Positions 47,513-57,617 of a stretch of 64,000 bases of DNA are shown here, piece by piece. The notes under the pieces were generated by a model. That model was not told where the DNA came from. It searched no databases and saw nothing but the letters and a program-made list of their open reading frames with translations. Position numbers and translations under genes: made by a program. The stretch is from Leptospiraceae bacterium (GTDB lineage Bacteria > Spirochaetota > Leptospiria > Leptospirales > Leptospiraceae). The first letter of the stretch is position 1. Each line of letters opens with the position of its first letter. Where the stretch lies: positions 1 through 64,000 of the forward strand of contig CANGZW010000002.1 in the NCBI GenBank assembly GCA_947458405.1, given 5' to 3'.

Positions 47513-47959
47513 ATGCTGAAATCAATGTATTTAAACATAACTTCGAGTAATAAAGAATTTAATTCTGTATTTACTGATGAATTTTATGGTAATATTAATT
47601 TAGTGATAAAAAATAAATTCAGATCTAATCGGTCAAAGATTATCTTTTTTGCAGAGGCGAATCTCGATATCTTTTATATTTTAAAAGGGGGCACAATAGA
47701 GAAAAGGTTAGAAGAATTAAAAAAACATATAAATACTTTTTTTGACTCCACAGAGAGCTGGATTTTAATTTATATTTTATTCTCAGAGAGAGAAATCAAG
47801 ATCCTTACCTCAAAAAATATGGATTATTTGACGCAAGACTTATTACAAATAAAACACGAAAATATATTTATTCAAAATATTCAAAAAGGATTGCATTATT
47901 ATATATGGGAAGTATTTTTTCAATTGGAAGAATACAGTGAAAATCCCTTTTGGACATAA
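47513..47959 (+). CDS. hypothetical protein
   Basis: A 148-residue protein of mixed alpha/beta character (KIIFFAEANLDIFYILKGG, LIYILFSEREIKILTSKN), with no signal peptide or membrane helix. It follows the HNH-like gene by 4 bases and is part of the same transcript. No family recognised. Confidence 0.55.
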   Translation: MLKSMYLNITSSNKEFNSVFTDEFYGNINLVIKNKFRSNRSKIIFFAEANLDIFYILKGGTIEKRLEELKKHINTFFDSTESWILIYILFSEREIKILTSKNMDYLTQDLLQIKHENIFIQNIQKGLHYYIWEVFFQLEEYSENPFWT

Positions 47960-48049
47960 TTTAGAAAATAGGATAATGGTTAAATTATTTTTTAAAAGTA
48001 TAATTTTTCTATTTTCAAATAATGCATATAGTAGTACAATTCCTTTACT

Positions 48050-48979
48050 ATGAGACTACTAAAATATATATTATTGAGTCTTCATTCCAATCTAAAATCT
48101 CAATTGTTTTTATTAAATAATCTTAAGTATCTAAGTATTTGCTTTTTTTTATTATTCACATTCTCAATCTTCGGTCAGGATAATAAGCTAGAGTTTTTAA
48201 GATTAACTGAAAATGCACTCCAAACTCCAATTTATACACTTTCGAATAAAGATTCTTCAATTCGTGTGAAAGTAATTGGTGTAATTCATGTCGGAGATTT
48301 AAGATACTACCAGCAATTACAGAGAATTATACGTGATCTTGATTATTTGTTTTATGAAGGGATCAAAATGACATATTCGTCCAAAAGTGCAATTGGATTA
48401 ATTGGCGTAAAAAATGAACCAGATCGAACCAAGCAGGATGTTAAAACCTTTACAAATCTCCAAAATCAAATTGCGATTAGTTTTAAATTTGTAGAACAAG
48501 CAGATTATTTAAAGCCAGAATCAAATTGGATCAATGCAGATGTAAATTTGAACCAGTTCACTGAAATTTTACAAAAAACAAATCTAAGTCTAGAGGAGTT
48601 GTCCAGGAATTTAACGCTCGACAATAGGAATATATTTGAGCAGGATAACGAAAGTAGAGATTCTTTAAGAAATGAAACCGATCAAAACAAAGTTTTACTT
48701 TGGTATAAAAAGAAAATGGCAGGATATTTGGTTAAATCCGCAAAAGATCTTTGTTTTAATGAAGAAATGAGAATCCCCAGAGAAGCAATCATAGTAGAAA
48801 GAAATAAAGTCGCTTTAGGTTATCTAAAAGAAAAGTTAATCAATACAAATCCATCAGAACTTGGATTGTTATATGGAGCGGCTCATATTCCCCATTTTGT
48901 AGAAACACTCAAAAAAGATCATGACCTTGAGGTAAATTCTATTGAATGGGTTGATGCTTGGAGTTTGAAAACTAATTAA
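48050..48979 (+). CDS. TraB/TIKI-superfamily protein, exported
   Basis: A 309-residue protein with an N-terminal signal or anchor segment (SICFFLLFTFSIFG). Two GxxH motifs mark the TIKI/TraB/erythromycin-esterase clan: VIGVIHVGDLRYYQQLQ with LFYEGI, and LLYGAAHIPHF near the C-terminus. Some clan members are metal-dependent proteases; most bacterial ones are uncharacterised. It overlaps the CorC-like gene by one base. Confidence 0.75.
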   Translation: MRLLKYILLSLHSNLKSQLFLLNNLKYLSICFFLLFTFSIFGQDNKLEFLRLTENALQTPIYTLSNKDSSIRVKVIGVIHVGDLRYYQQLQRIIRDLDYLFYEGIKMTYSSKSAIGLIGVKNEPDRTKQDVKTFTNLQNQIAISFKFVEQADYLKPESNWINADVNLNQFTEILQKTNLSLEELSRNLTLDNRNIFEQDNESRDSLRNETDQNKVLLWYKKKMAGYLVKSAKDLCFNEEMRIPREAIIVERNKVALGYLKEKLINTNPSELGLLYGAAHIPHFVETLKKDHDLEVNSIEWVDAWSLKTN

Positions 48980-50322
48980 TGCCGTTTGTTGAAATTCTAA
49001 TAATATTTTTTTTAATTATAGTGAATGGCTTCTTCGTAGGAGCTGAGTTTGCGATTGTCTCCTTGAGACCCTCTAGAATTGAAGAATTAATAAAAGAGGG
49101 CAGACCACTAGCTACTCTTACTAAAACGGTAGCTACACAACTCAATGATATGCTATCTGTATGTCAGGTTGGAATCACCATTGCAAGTTTATTATTGGGG
49201 TGGTTAGGCGAGAAATATGTAGCTAAAATTATTGAATCTTTTTTTATTATGATGAATCTTCCACTGGGGGAGGATTTCAACATTCATGGTGTATCTATAA
49301 TGTTAGCTTTTGGTGTAATTACATTTTTACATATTACAATGGGGGAGCTGATACCTAAATCAATTTCAATTGTGAGTTATGAAACGGTGGCAATCTACTC
49401 AGCAATTCCCATGATGTTTTTTTATTACTTATTTTATCCAGTTACTTTCCTATTAAATCGTGTCACAAATTTAGTTCTTACCGCCTTAAAAATTCAAGAT
49501 TCAAGCCATAAATTTGTTCATACAGCCGAAGAGCTTATGATAATTTTAGAAGAGCAGAATAGGCGTGGGACAATTGATGAGCAAGAATTAAAGATCATTC
49601 AAAATACTTTCGAGTTCTCGGAACATGATGCGAAAGAAGTCATGACTCATCGTTTAAATATGGTTGGTTTAGCAGAAGATGCAAAAATTAAAGATATTTT
49701 AAGTGTAATTGCTGAAAATAGATTTTCAAGATACCCAGTGTACGATAAATCTATGGATAATATCATTGGCGTACTACATGTCCAGTCCCTAATTGAATGG
49801 CTATCCAACTCTACAAGAAATAAGAATGAGACTGTAAGATCAATTATGCAAAAGCCAGTTATAGTATATGAGTCTTTGTCTATCGAGAAAGTAATGCAGA
49901 AGTTACGCGTAGCAAAGCAACATATGGCCATTGTAATTGATGAGTATGGTGGGGTATCAGGACTATTAACAATGGAAGATATTATCGAGGAAGTTTTTGG
50001 TCAGATTAGCGATGAAACAGATGATGAACACCCTATAACACATGATATAAATACTGATTCCTATATAATTGATGGGGAAAGTGAGTTGGATGAGCTAGTG
50101 GATGACGTTCTTCTGGGAGAAAATATTGAGCATAATCAGGGTGTTAGAACAATTGCAGGATTTTTTCTGCAAAAGCATGAGGATGTTCCAAAAGAAGGAA
50201 GTATAATTACAATTAAAAAAGGAACTCTCACAGTTACAAAGATGGAAGGTAACAAAATATTAAATATTAGGTATGACCATACACCTGATCAAATACTTCC
50301 TATAAAAGAAGATTATGATTGA
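48979..50322 (+). CDS. CNNM/HlyC/CorC-family membrane protein with CBS pair
   Basis: A 447-residue protein: DUF21/CNNM membrane domain (residues 1-180, [19 protein letters not shown]), two CBS domains (about 205-335, [49 protein letters not shown]) and a CorC_HlyC domain at the C-terminus (about 350-440). The family is linked to Mg2+ or Co2+ efflux; the older name hemolysin is misleading. It overlaps coaC by 8 bases. Confidence 0.93.
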   Translation: MPFVEILIIFFLIIVNGFFVGAEFAIVSLRPSRIEELIKEGRPLATLTKTVATQLNDMLSVCQVGITIASLLLGWLGEKYVAKIIESFFIMMNLPLGEDFNIHGVSIMLAFGVITFLHITMGELIPKSISIVSYETVAIYSAIPMMFFYYLFYPVTFLLNRVTNLVLTALKIQDSSHKFVHTAEELMIILEEQNRRGTIDEQELKIIQNTFEFSEHDAKEVMTHRLNMVGLAEDAKIKDILSVIAENRFSRYPVYDKSMDNIIGVLHVQSLIEWLSNSTRNKNETVRSIMQKPVIVYESLSIEKVMQKLRVAKQHMAIVIDEYGGVSGLLTMEDIIEEVFGQISDETDDEHPITHDINTDSYIIDGESELDELVDDVLLGENIEHNQGVRTIAGFFLQKHEDVPKEGSIITIKKGTLTVTKMEGNKILNIRYDHTPDQILPIKEDYD

Positions 50323-50860
50323 TTCTGAAAAATGTATTACGATTGCAGTTACTGGAAGTATAGCCGCCTATCGTACTTGTGAAATTGTTCGTAATTTGAA
50401 AAAAGCAGGGTATCCGGTTAGAGTCATAATGACAAAGAATGCTCTTAATTTTATAGGAAAAGCGACTTTTGAGGCTTTAACGGAAAAATTAGTTTTAGTG
50501 GATGAATATGAGTCATACATGGCCCATATTGAAGTAAAAAGATTAGCATCTGTATTTGCAATCGTCCCAGCCACAGCCAATATAATTGGGAAAATGGCTA
50601 ATGGAATATCAGATGATCTTGTTAGCTCAACATATCTTGCGATACAGTGCCCTGTTGTTGTAGCTCCAGCCATGAATCCTGGAATGTATCTAAGTAAGCC
50701 AGTACAGCGTAATATTATCCAGTTAAAGAATGATGGAGTTGAGGTAATTGATCCATTAGAGGGAATAGTTGTTTGCGGAGATGAGGGAAAAGGAAAGCTA
50801 GCTGATAATAGTATAATTGAGTCTCGTCTGATTCAAAATCATATGTCATACAAGTCGTGA
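50315..50860 (+). CDS. coaC: phosphopantothenoylcysteine decarboxylase (stand-alone CoaC)
   Basis: A 181-residue HFCD flavoprotein that makes 4'-phosphopantetheine for coenzyme A. Visible are the FMN-binding start [20 protein letters not shown], the catalytic His in YMAHIEVKR, the PxMNxxM motif PAMNPGMY, and the active-site Cys in [13 protein letters not shown]. In most bacteria it is fused to CoaB in one chain (Dfp); here the two are separate genes with a 4-base overlap. Confidence 0.93.
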   Translation: MIDSEKCITIAVTGSIAAYRTCEIVRNLKKAGYPVRVIMTKNALNFIGKATFEALTEKLVLVDEYESYMAHIEVKRLASVFAIVPATANIIGKMANGISDDLVSSTYLAIQCPVVVAPAMNPGMYLSKPVQRNIIQLKNDGVEVIDPLEGIVVCGDEGKGKLADNSIIESRLIQNHMSYKS

Positions 50861-51519
50861 AATTTAATAAAGCAATAGTAACATCAGGACCCACTAGGGA
50901 ATGGATAGATCCTGTCCGATATATTTCTAATGCCTCTTCAGGAAAAATGGGGTATCATATAGTAAATGAACTACAAAAATGGATTCCTAATACTGTTTAT
51001 ATTTACGGAAATGTTTTAGAAAAGTACAAAGAATATCAAGGATTAAAAAAACAGGTTGAAACAACTTTAGAAATGCTAAATGCAATTCTCGAGGAATTAC
51101 AAGATAATACCTTAATAATAATGGCCGCGGCTCCTGCTGATTTTAGACCACAGGATTACGTTGAGAATAAAATCAAAAAAACTTCAGAAGAGAATTATTC
51201 TTTAAATTTAGTTCAAAATCCGGATATCTTAGCAACCGTATCACAAGAAGTTATTAATAGAAATTACAAATCAGTCCATAAAATTGGATTTGCTGCAGAG
51301 ACAAATAATCTTGATGAAAATGCGAGAGAAAAAATAATGAAGAAAGGACTTGATTATATTATTGCAAATTATGTAGGAAGAGAAAAGGGGTTTGGAGAAG
51401 CTGAGTCATCCGTAAAAATAATATCAACCGATGGCATACAAATTCAAATTGAAAACCAATCAAAAGAAGAAATATCAATTCAAATAGTTAATTTTTTACG
51501 ACTAAAATTTGATTCTTAG
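50857..51519 (+). CDS. coaB: phosphopantothenate-cysteine ligase (stand-alone CoaB)
   Basis: A 220-residue protein from GTG 50857 with the CoaB signatures [20 protein letters not shown] and [10 protein letters not shown], and KIGFAAET with IIAN(Y) later. It joins cysteine to 4'-phosphopantothenate in the step before CoaC. Overlap with coaC (4 bases) makes a coupled pair, so the fusion protein of other bacteria is split here. Convergent with the next minus-strand gene. Confidence 0.93.
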   Translation: MKFNKAIVTSGPTREWIDPVRYISNASSGKMGYHIVNELQKWIPNTVYIYGNVLEKYKEYQGLKKQVETTLEMLNAILEELQDNTLIIMAAAPADFRPQDYVENKIKKTSEENYSLNLVQNPDILATVSQEVINRNYKSVHKIGFAAETNNLDENAREKIMKKGLDYIIANYVGREKGFGEAESSVKIISTDGIQIQIENQSKEEISIQIVNFLRLKFDS

Positions 51520-52634
51520 AGATTAAGAGTTTTATCAATTAAATCATAATTTTTTAATATAATTGTATTTAAAGATAAAATTAGAAAAATTGCGATTATA
51601 AAAAAGATCACTCCAGTTGTAGATAATAAAAAATAAAAAACATTTCTTAGAAAACGAAATTGAAGGAAAGCAGAGCTTATGATGATAGCTTTACCAATAG
51701 GAGTACCTTCTTCTTTTATAAATATATAGTAATTTCTAATATAAAAAATACACATAATTATAACAGAGATAAATAGCAAAAAGCCGAATTGTGAAGAATA
51801 GTGTTTTTGAAGAGAAAAAAGTGGTATGTATATAATATTACCAATGATAATACCTGAAACAATAATTATAATAAAATGTCTTACAATCTGATTTGTAAAA
51901 ATAAACAAAAATAGTTTTACTGGCATAGAATCAAAAATCCAATTTAGAATTGAATTTTTAAAATTAGGTTTATTCAACTTCCTTTCTGGTAAAATGATTT
52001 TTCCTGTATTACTTTCTTCATTATTCTGAGAAGCAACATAAAGTGAATAAAAATTCATTTTTTCAATAGCATTTTCATTTCCTAGCAATCTAAAACCCCA
52101 TATCATAATTATAATAAAAATAATTTGAGATATGAAATTTATGAATCCGTAAATTGGAATGTGAATCATATGTGGTACTGAGAGTGTCAAATTTTGAAAT
52201 CCAATGAGTATTGATAAAAAGAATAAAACTCTCCCGGTAAAAGGTCCAAACCAAGCATTCATATAAATAGAAATGAATGTTGAAAAACATAATAATCCAA
52301 TGAAAATCCAAAAGAAGGCAGATATTTTAATAGCCAAAAGAGATCTTTCTAATTTATCGATTGTTTTTTCAAGTTGTCCATCGGAGGGGATTTCATTTTC
52401 TCTCAAGTAAGAGAGTGCTACATTAATTTTAGAAATTTTAAAAATTAATCCAGGTAAAAAAGCAATTTCAGGTGTAATTTCTTCGGTTGGAGGTGGTATT
52501 GAGCCTTCTAATTGATCTTCAAATGAATTAATAATATTTGGAACTTCATAAGAAAACTTAATATTTAAAAAGAATGCTTCTATACATAATAGAAGGCTTA
52601 GAATAGGTAAGAGTAAGAGAAACTTTCTTTTCAT
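51516..52634 (-). CDS. polytopic membrane protein, unknown
   Basis: A 372-residue protein with about eight hydrophobic helices and an extracytoplasmic loop of about 60 residues after TM1. No transporter or enzyme signature is recognised. It follows the upstream minus-strand gene with a one-base overlap, so the two are coupled and probably form a membrane unit together. Confidence 0.7.
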   Translation of the reverse strand: MKRKFLLLLPILSLLLCIEAFFLNIKFSYEVPNIINSFEDQLEGSIPPPTEEITPEIAFLPGLIFKISKINVALSYLRENEIPSDGQLEKTIDKLERSLLAIKISAFFWIFIGLLCFSTFISIYMNAWFGPFTGRVLFFLSILIGFQNLTLSVPHMIHIPIYGFINFISQIIFIIIMIWGFRLLGNENAIEKMNFYSLYVASQNNEESNTGKIILPERKLNKPNFKNSILNWIFDSMPVKLFLFIFTNQIVRHFIIIIVSGIIIGNIIYIPLFSLQKHYSSQFGFLLFISVIIMCIFYIRNYYIFIKEEGTPIGKAIIISSAFLQFRFLRNVFYFLLSTTGVIFFIIAIFLILSLNTIILKNYDLIDKTLNL

Positions 52635-53557
52635 TACAATAGAAAATAAATCAAAACCCAGACAATTACAAGAACAAGAACAGCAACTATAGCAGGAACC
52701 ATTAAGCCACCCTCTCCCTGTGCTACTTTTTCTCGGATGAATTTCTCATCTTTAGAAACGGTTGAGAGTTCTGCCATCTTCACTTTTACTCCAGATTCTT
52801 CTTCTATATAGAGACCATAAACCCTTTCTAGCACTTTAACTATAAATAGAATTGATTTCTTTTCTTTTTTTATAATATCAACTATCTCTGCCGGACAGGG
52901 AAGGATTTGTCCATTTTCTGCTTTTAATTTAAGACCATTAATAGTGCTTTCTCCCGTAGGAGTATCTTTGTTAATTTTAATTTGAACCTTATCACCAATT
53001 CTTAATTCGGTTGCAATAGTCCCACCTACGGGAGATAGAACGAATTGGTAATTTAAAATACTCGCATCATCAGGAATTGAAGGATATGGTGATTTTTTTT
53101 CAGGTTCTTCTGTAGGTAGGTTAGAACTTCCTTCGAGCTCCTCTTGTGTGACTTGATCAATATGGCAAATATAGTCATATTCCGATCTTCCTAATATTTT
53201 ATGAATATTTTGCTCAAATAAGGTTTTCATTTTAACAGTATCATTTTTTTCAAGATAATGTGCAAATTCAGTCATAAAACCTTCTTGAGCGAATGAATTA
53301 TTATATGAATTCGTTAGGCTGATAGTAGAACTCTGTGAAAACTGACCACTTAGGGTAAGTTTTTGAATTTTATTCATACAATCTCTATATGTATCAATAA
53401 TTCCAATAGAAGAGGCTTCAGAATTTTGAGAAACTATCAAATCGAATCGATCTATTTTAAAAATAGTATCGATAATCGTCATACAAATCAATAAGTGGGT
53501 TCTCGATGGAACATCTCTGGCAGATAATTTAAAAAAATAGTATTTGTCTGATGACAT
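52634..53557 (-). CDS. C-terminally anchored protein, unknown
   Basis: A 307-residue protein: a soluble N-terminal region of about 285 residues and a single C-terminal membrane helix (MVPAIVAVLVLVIVWVLIYF). The middle holds a Pro/Glu-rich linker followed by a beta-rich domain (FVLSPVGGTIATELRIGDKV, ERVYGLYIEEESGVKV). Coupled to the polytopic membrane protein gene behind it. Family not recognised; tail-anchored topology is inferred from the sequence. Confidence 0.68.
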   Translation of the reverse strand: MSSDKYYFFKLSARDVPSRTHLLICMTIIDTIFKIDRFDLIVSQNSEASSIGIIDTYRDCMNKIQKLTLSGQFSQSSTISLTNSYNNSFAQEGFMTEFAHYLEKNDTVKMKTLFEQNIHKILGRSEYDYICHIDQVTQEELEGSSNLPTEEPEKKSPYPSIPDDASILNYQFVLSPVGGTIATELRIGDKVQIKINKDTPTGESTINGLKLKAENGQILPCPAEIVDIIKKEKKSILFIVKVLERVYGLYIEEESGVKVKMAELSTVSKDEKFIREKVAQGEGGLMVPAIVAVLVLVIVWVLIYFLL

Positions 53558-53712
53558 AACCGGAAGAACCTCAATCTATGTTTAGATAGTTATTATAAGA
53601 AAAGATTTTACCTTAAAATATCAATAACTTATGCTATTTTCGGTTAAAAATAGTTTAAAAATTCTTTTATACTTGCTCTCTACCAAGTATTTTTTCAGAT
53701 TAAATTTAAAAT

Positions 53713-54393
53713 ATGCCAGTTGTCTCCATTCAAAAACTTAGAAAGTCCTATTTTATTTCAGATAAAGGAATTCCGATTCTATCAGATATAAATTTAGAGG
53801 TAAATTCCAGTGAGATAGTGTCAGTGGAAGGTGCATCAGGTGTAGGAAAATCTACATTATTAAATATTATTGGTGCCATGGATGACTTTGATTCTGGAAA
53901 AGTAGATGTCTGCGGTGTTGATCTTGCGAATATTTCGTCAATAGATAAAGAAAAGTTTCGGGCTCAAAAAATTTCTTTAATTTTTCAGCATCATCTCCTC
54001 TTACCTGATTTTTCTGCATTAGAAAATGTAATGATTCCTCTTTTAATTTCTGGAATGAATCCAAACAAAGCAAAAAAAGAAGCGGCTACCATGTTATCTA
54101 TGGTTGGTCTTGGAGAGCGATTAGAAAGTTTTCCCTCTCAATTGTCAGGAGGGGAAAGCGCAAGAGTAGGTGTTGCACGTGCACTCGTCTCCCGTAAGCA
54201 ATTGATTCTAGCAGATGAACCAACCGGGAATTTAGATCGAGAAAACTCTAGGAACCTTATGGCACTAATCATGGATTTACAAAAGGAATTTAAGTTTTCT
54301 ATGATTTTGGTAACCCATGACATGGAATTAGCCTCATTTGCAAATAGAAGGAATCGTATCCTTTCAGGAGAATTACAACCTATTCTTACATGA
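53713..54393 (+). CDS. LolD-like lipoprotein-release ABC ATPase
   Basis: A 226-residue ABC ATPase of the LolD/MacB/FtsE class: Walker [14 protein letters not shown], signature [17 protein letters not shown], Walker [14 protein letters not shown]-loop ILVTHDMEL. In its usual role it powers LolCE to free lipoproteins from the inner membrane. No permease gene is adjacent, so LolD versus MacB-type cannot be settled. It overlaps the next gene by 4 bases. Confidence 0.87.
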   Translation: MPVVSIQKLRKSYFISDKGIPILSDINLEVNSSEIVSVEGASGVGKSTLLNIIGAMDDFDSGKVDVCGVDLANISSIDKEKFRAQKISLIFQHHLLLPDFSALENVMIPLLISGMNPNKAKKEAATMLSMVGLGERLESFPSQLSGGESARVGVARALVSRKQLILADEPTGNLDRENSRNLMALIMDLQKEFKFSMILVTHDMELASFANRRNRILSGELQPILT

Positions 54394-55109
54394 GTAAAGG
54401 GGCTATATGCTTTTATTGTGGAACTGGAGTTAATGAATTTATCAGGGATGGTAAATTAGGTTGCAGGAATTGCTATGAAGTAATTTTAAATTTAAAAGAA
54501 GCTAATGCACTATCACAACTTACCCACTTTGCGAATGATTCAATACTTTCAATAGAAGATTTACCGCAGACGTTTCAATCATGTATGAATTTTAATATAC
54601 CAATACGATTTCGCTTAGCACGGAATTTAAAAAATCAATTTTATACTAAATTAGAAAACTCTAATGTTTATAAAAAGTTAGAATATTTATTGGAAAATGA
54701 AGAAGTAAAAAAATTTACTAAATTTGGAAAAGTATATTGTTTTGATGAAGATCATATTCGTGCAGAATTTTTCCTGACTTCAACTGAATGTAGTAAAAAT
54801 CAATTCCCTGCAATTTTTTATGATAAAAATATATTTGATTTTAAAGATAATTTTGGCTATTTAACTTCCTGTCCTACAAATTCAAAAAAAGGGAATAAGG
54901 TTTCTGCCCTGCTAGATTTATCAAATCTAACAGAGGAAGTTAAATTGAAAATTCTAAATAATTATAAAGAAAATATTATAAAAAAAGATAATTTGAATGA
55001 ACAAATAATCTTTTTTATAAAAAATTATGATAAAAATCTTTTGATAAAATTTTTTAATATTGCTATAGAAATATATAGTTTAAAAGTAAAAATTGATTAT
55101 AATGTGTGA
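54390..55109 (+). CDS. McsA-like zinc domain fused to a shortened, degenerate McsB-like kinase domain
   Basis: A 239-residue protein. The N-terminus has four cysteines at 7, 10, 25 and 28 ([24 protein letters not shown]) like the zinc module of McsA. From about residue 70 the text follows the arginine kinase McsB and its phosphagen-kinase relatives in order: [15 protein letters not shown], then [10 protein letters not shown] (NEEDHLR motif), then [14 protein letters not shown] with Cys161 (the CPTN cysteine). The C-terminal arginine/Glu loop of active enzymes is missing, and the second Arg of the CPTN region is Lys. It is therefore probably not an active kinase. The fusion and loss were inferred by eye. 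Confidence 0.7.
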   Translation: MSKGAICFYCGTGVNEFIRDGKLGCRNCYEVILNLKEANALSQLTHFANDSILSIEDLPQTFQSCMNFNIPIRFRLARNLKNQFYTKLENSNVYKKLEYLLENEEVKKFTKFGKVYCFDEDHIRAEFFLTSTECSKNQFPAIFYDKNIFDFKDNFGYLTSCPTNSKKGNKVSALLDLSNLTEEVKLKILNNYKENIIKKDNLNEQIIFFIKNYDKNLLIKFFNIAIEIYSLKVKIDYNV

Positions 55110-55141
55110 AATTAAGTAAAAAATTTATTTTTAAAAGGTAA

Positions 55142-55456
55142 AATTTAAATTCAAATTTTTCACTTGGTTTGAGTGCGGAAATTTCTAATTACTACCAAAA
55201 CCAAGCGATATGGGATACGTAATTAGAACAATATGGATATCGAATAGAAGAAGGCTCGAGGGAATTTATTGGAACTGGATTTGGCTATGGGCATGTTTTT
55301 TCATCTGGAGTATTTTTGGGAAGTGAAATCGATTTGAGTTTATATCCAAAACAAATACACAGTAAAAAATATTCTGGCTAGGCAGATTCTAATACTTCCT
55401 TGCCCAATGCGAACCACGATATATTTGATTATTATACCAACGTCAAGTGGCACTAG
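55142..55456 (+). pseudogene. decayed outer-membrane beta-barrel gene
   Basis: One plus-strand frame reads as a beta-barrel protein (FSLGLSAEISNYYQNQAIWD, then FIGTGFGYGHVFSSGVFLGS, then ADSNTSLPNANHDIFDYYTN) but is broken by in-frame stops at 55220-55222 and 55379-55381 before a third stop at 55454-55456. No start or ribosome site is seen, so the 5' part is lost as well. No intact copy is in the window. Confidence 0.65.
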
Positions 55457-55564
55457 ATAACTATCTTTCTTCAAAAGGATTTGGTCAATTGATTATATTT
55501 TAGCTAGAATTAAATAGTTACTTATGAATAAATAAAATTATGAAAAATAAATGGAGAATTTTGT

Positions 55565-56281
55565 ATGACAAAAAAAACAATTTTAATAACAGGTGCAAGT
55601 AAGGGTATAGGAAGAGCTATCGCTCTAGAATCTGGAAAGAATAATAATCTTTCTTTGTTTGCTAGATCAGAAAAAGATTTAAATATTATATCTGATGAAA
55701 TTAATAAAAATGATAATAAATGTATATATTATTTGGGTGATATTAAAAAAGAAGAAGATATAAAAAAATGTGTCCAAAATACGATAGATACATTCGGGAA
55801 AATAGATGTTTTAATAAACAATGCGGGTATCGGGAATTTTAAAAGGGTAGATGAGTTTAGCTATGAAGAATTTGACGAGATACAAAAAGTAAATTTATAT
55901 GGAACTTTTTTGTTTTCAAAATATGTAACACAACATATGATAAAGGCAAAATCTGGATATATAATAAATATTTCCTCTGTTGCAGGACTCAATGGTTTTA
56001 AGAGTGGAACGGCTTATGCCGCTTCTAAATTTGCAGTGAATGGCTTTACGGAGTCTTTGCGAGAAGATCTAAAGCAATATGGAATTGGAGTCAGTGTTGT
56101 ATGCCCAGGGAGTGTTAGAACTGGATTTGGGGGATTAGACGAAGCTAAATTGCAGGGAAAAGACTATATGTTGGAGCCTGAAGATGTTGCCAAAACTGTG
56201 CAGTATTTAATTGAAGAGTCTGAAACTGCGAATACAAAATTAATTGAATTAAAACCTAGAAGACGTTTTGAATTTCGCTAG
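55565..56281 (+). CDS. short-chain dehydrogenase/reductase (SDR)
   Basis: A 238-residue classical SDR: cofactor motif TGASKGIGRAIA, NNAGIGNF, catalytic Ser in NISSVAG and the YAASK motif (Tyr-x-x-x-Lys). It reduces a carbonyl using NAD(P)H; the substrate is unknown, with 3-oxoacyl reductases among the closest-looking relatives. It has AT-rich codon use much like the surroundings. It precedes the Fur-box haem operon, but a separate promoter for the latter is likely. Confidence 0.9.
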   Translation: MTKKTILITGASKGIGRAIALESGKNNNLSLFARSEKDLNIISDEINKNDNKCIYYLGDIKKEEDIKKCVQNTIDTFGKIDVLINNAGIGNFKRVDEFSYEEFDEIQKVNLYGTFLFSKYVTQHMIKAKSGYIINISSVAGLNGFKSGTAYAASKFAVNGFTESLREDLKQYGIGVSVVCPGSVRTGFGGLDEAKLQGKDYMLEPEDVAKTVQYLIEESETANTKLIELKPRRRFEFR

Positions 56282-56350
56282 ATCATAATTCCTTTGAATG
56301 ACAAAATTATATTTTTTACAATTAATTTCTAAATCATAAAAAATAGTAGA

Positions 56351-56385
56351 CTATAATTGATAATGATTCTCAATATCAATTATAG
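56351..56385 (+). promoter_or_regulatory. Fur box in a 35-bp palindrome upstream of haem oxygenase
   Basis: The 19 bases at 56359-56377 (GATAATGATTCTCAATATC) match 16 of 19 positions of the classic GATAATGATAATCATTATC Fur consensus. Outside it, CTATAATTGATA (56351-56362) is the exact complement of 56374-56385. The site ends 10 bases before the haem oxygenase ATG and would repress the haem operon when iron is plentiful. Confidence 0.85.
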
Positions 56386-56395
56386 GGTGGTAAAA

Positions 56396-57031
56396 ATGAT
56401 ATTATCAAGTTTATTGAGAGAGGGGACATCAGAAGTTCATAGGAATATTGAGCAATCGAGTTTTTTGAAGGATTTATTTAGAGGAAAAGTGAGTAAAGAT
56501 ACATATCTAAAATATTTGGAGAGCTTTTTTTATCTTTATAACGAATTAGAGTATAGTGTTAATTTAAAGCTATCTGATAAAAATATAGAAAAATTATACT
56601 TCCCTGAATTACATAGAACAAAAGCATTGTATTTAGATTTGATCTATTTTGGTGGGGCTTCCTTTCATCCCGGTCCTCCAACCGAAAAGACAATTAGATA
56701 TATAGACCACATAAAAAAGATTACAGAGAAAGAAACCTACAAAATAATCTCACATCTATATGTGAGATATCTTGGAGATCTTTCAGGAGGACAAATCCTC
56801 GGAGGGATAATTAGAAAAATATTCTCTCTAGAAAAAGGGTTTGGGGATTCATTTTATTCGTTTCCGATAGGGGACGTAGATCACTTCAAAAATACATATA
56901 GAGCTCGGTTAGATAGCCTAGATTTGGAAGATTTTCAAAAGTTGGAACTTTTGGAAGAAGCAAAATTAGCATTTAGTTACAATGGAATGATGCTATCTGA
57001 ATTAGATATCTTTGCCTCGAGCCCCAAATAA
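56396..57031 (+). CDS. haem oxygenase
   Basis: A 211-residue haem oxygenase that opens haem to biliverdin, CO and Fe2+. The proximal haem ligand is His15 in SEVHRNIEQ, and the distal helix glycines lie in RYLGDLSGGQILGG (about 124-137). The start at ATG 56396 sits just behind the Fur box; a TTG 13 codons earlier lies inside the Fur box and was rejected. It opens an iron-regulated operon with a lipoprotein, HmuY and a TonB receptor, which together take up haem and free its iron. Confidence 0.96.
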   Translation: MILSSLLREGTSEVHRNIEQSSFLKDLFRGKVSKDTYLKYLESFFYLYNELEYSVNLKLSDKNIEKLYFPELHRTKALYLDLIYFGGASFHPGPPTEKTIRYIDHIKKITEKETYKIISHLYVRYLGDLSGGQILGGIIRKIFSLEKGFGDSFYSFPIGDVDHFKNTYRARLDSLDLEDFQKLELLEEAKLAFSYNGMMLSELDIFASSPK

Positions 57032-57052
57032 TATTTATTATTGAAGGATATC

Positions 57053-57607
57053 ATGAAAAGACTCTCATTAGGATTATCTATCCTATTTTATATTTTAATT
57101 ACGAATTGTAATATAGTTCAAACTCAAAAAGAGGATGATAAAACTCCAGAATTCTTGGTTGTGGCAAGTCTATTGGGCAGTGGTGGGACCTGTAGTATAA
57201 ATGTTATAAAGTCAAGTAGAACAGTTACAGCTTCTGCCAATCCAGTTACAATAACGACCTCAGAACAATCAGTATCATATTCAAAAGTTCCCGTTGTAAC
57301 TCATTCAATTGCAGTATCTCAAATAGCTAATGCAACTGTAGGACAGATCTTTGAATTTAAAACAGTGGATGTTGCTGATTTTGATGGAGATTCAACTGAT
57401 GCTTTGCCATTGGTATATAGTACTTCTGATTGTCCAATTGCGACAAGTTCACAATTAGATACAACTGCGAAAGCATCTGCATATACAAGATCTGTTGTAA
57501 ATAGTAGTACATGGAGATATACAATAAATACCGCAGGAAGTTATTCCTTTGTTATTTATCAATTGGTATATCCTGCAGTTGCATCAACAGTAAGAAAAGT
57601 TCAATAA
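57053..57607 (+). CDS. lipoprotein of the haem operon, unknown function
   Basis: A 184-residue lipoprotein from ATG 57053, which has GAAGG 9 bases upstream. Lipobox ITNC (Cys19), then an acidic leader and a beta-rich, Ser/Thr-rich domain with Cys in GGTCSINVI and SDCPIATS that could form a disulfide. It lies between haem oxygenase (21 bases) and HmuY (67 bases, across a hairpin). A role as a surface haem-binding or haem-passing lipoprotein is inferred from position only. Confidence 0.65.
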   Translation: MKRLSLGLSILFYILITNCNIVQTQKEDDKTPEFLVVASLLGSGGTCSINVIKSSRTVTASANPVTITTSEQSVSYSKVPVVTHSIAVSQIANATVGQIFEFKTVDVADFDGDSTDALPLVYSTSDCPIATSSQLDTTAKASAYTRSVVNSSTWRYTINTAGSYSFVIYQLVYPAVASTVRKVQ

Positions 57608-57617
57608 TAAAGAAAAT

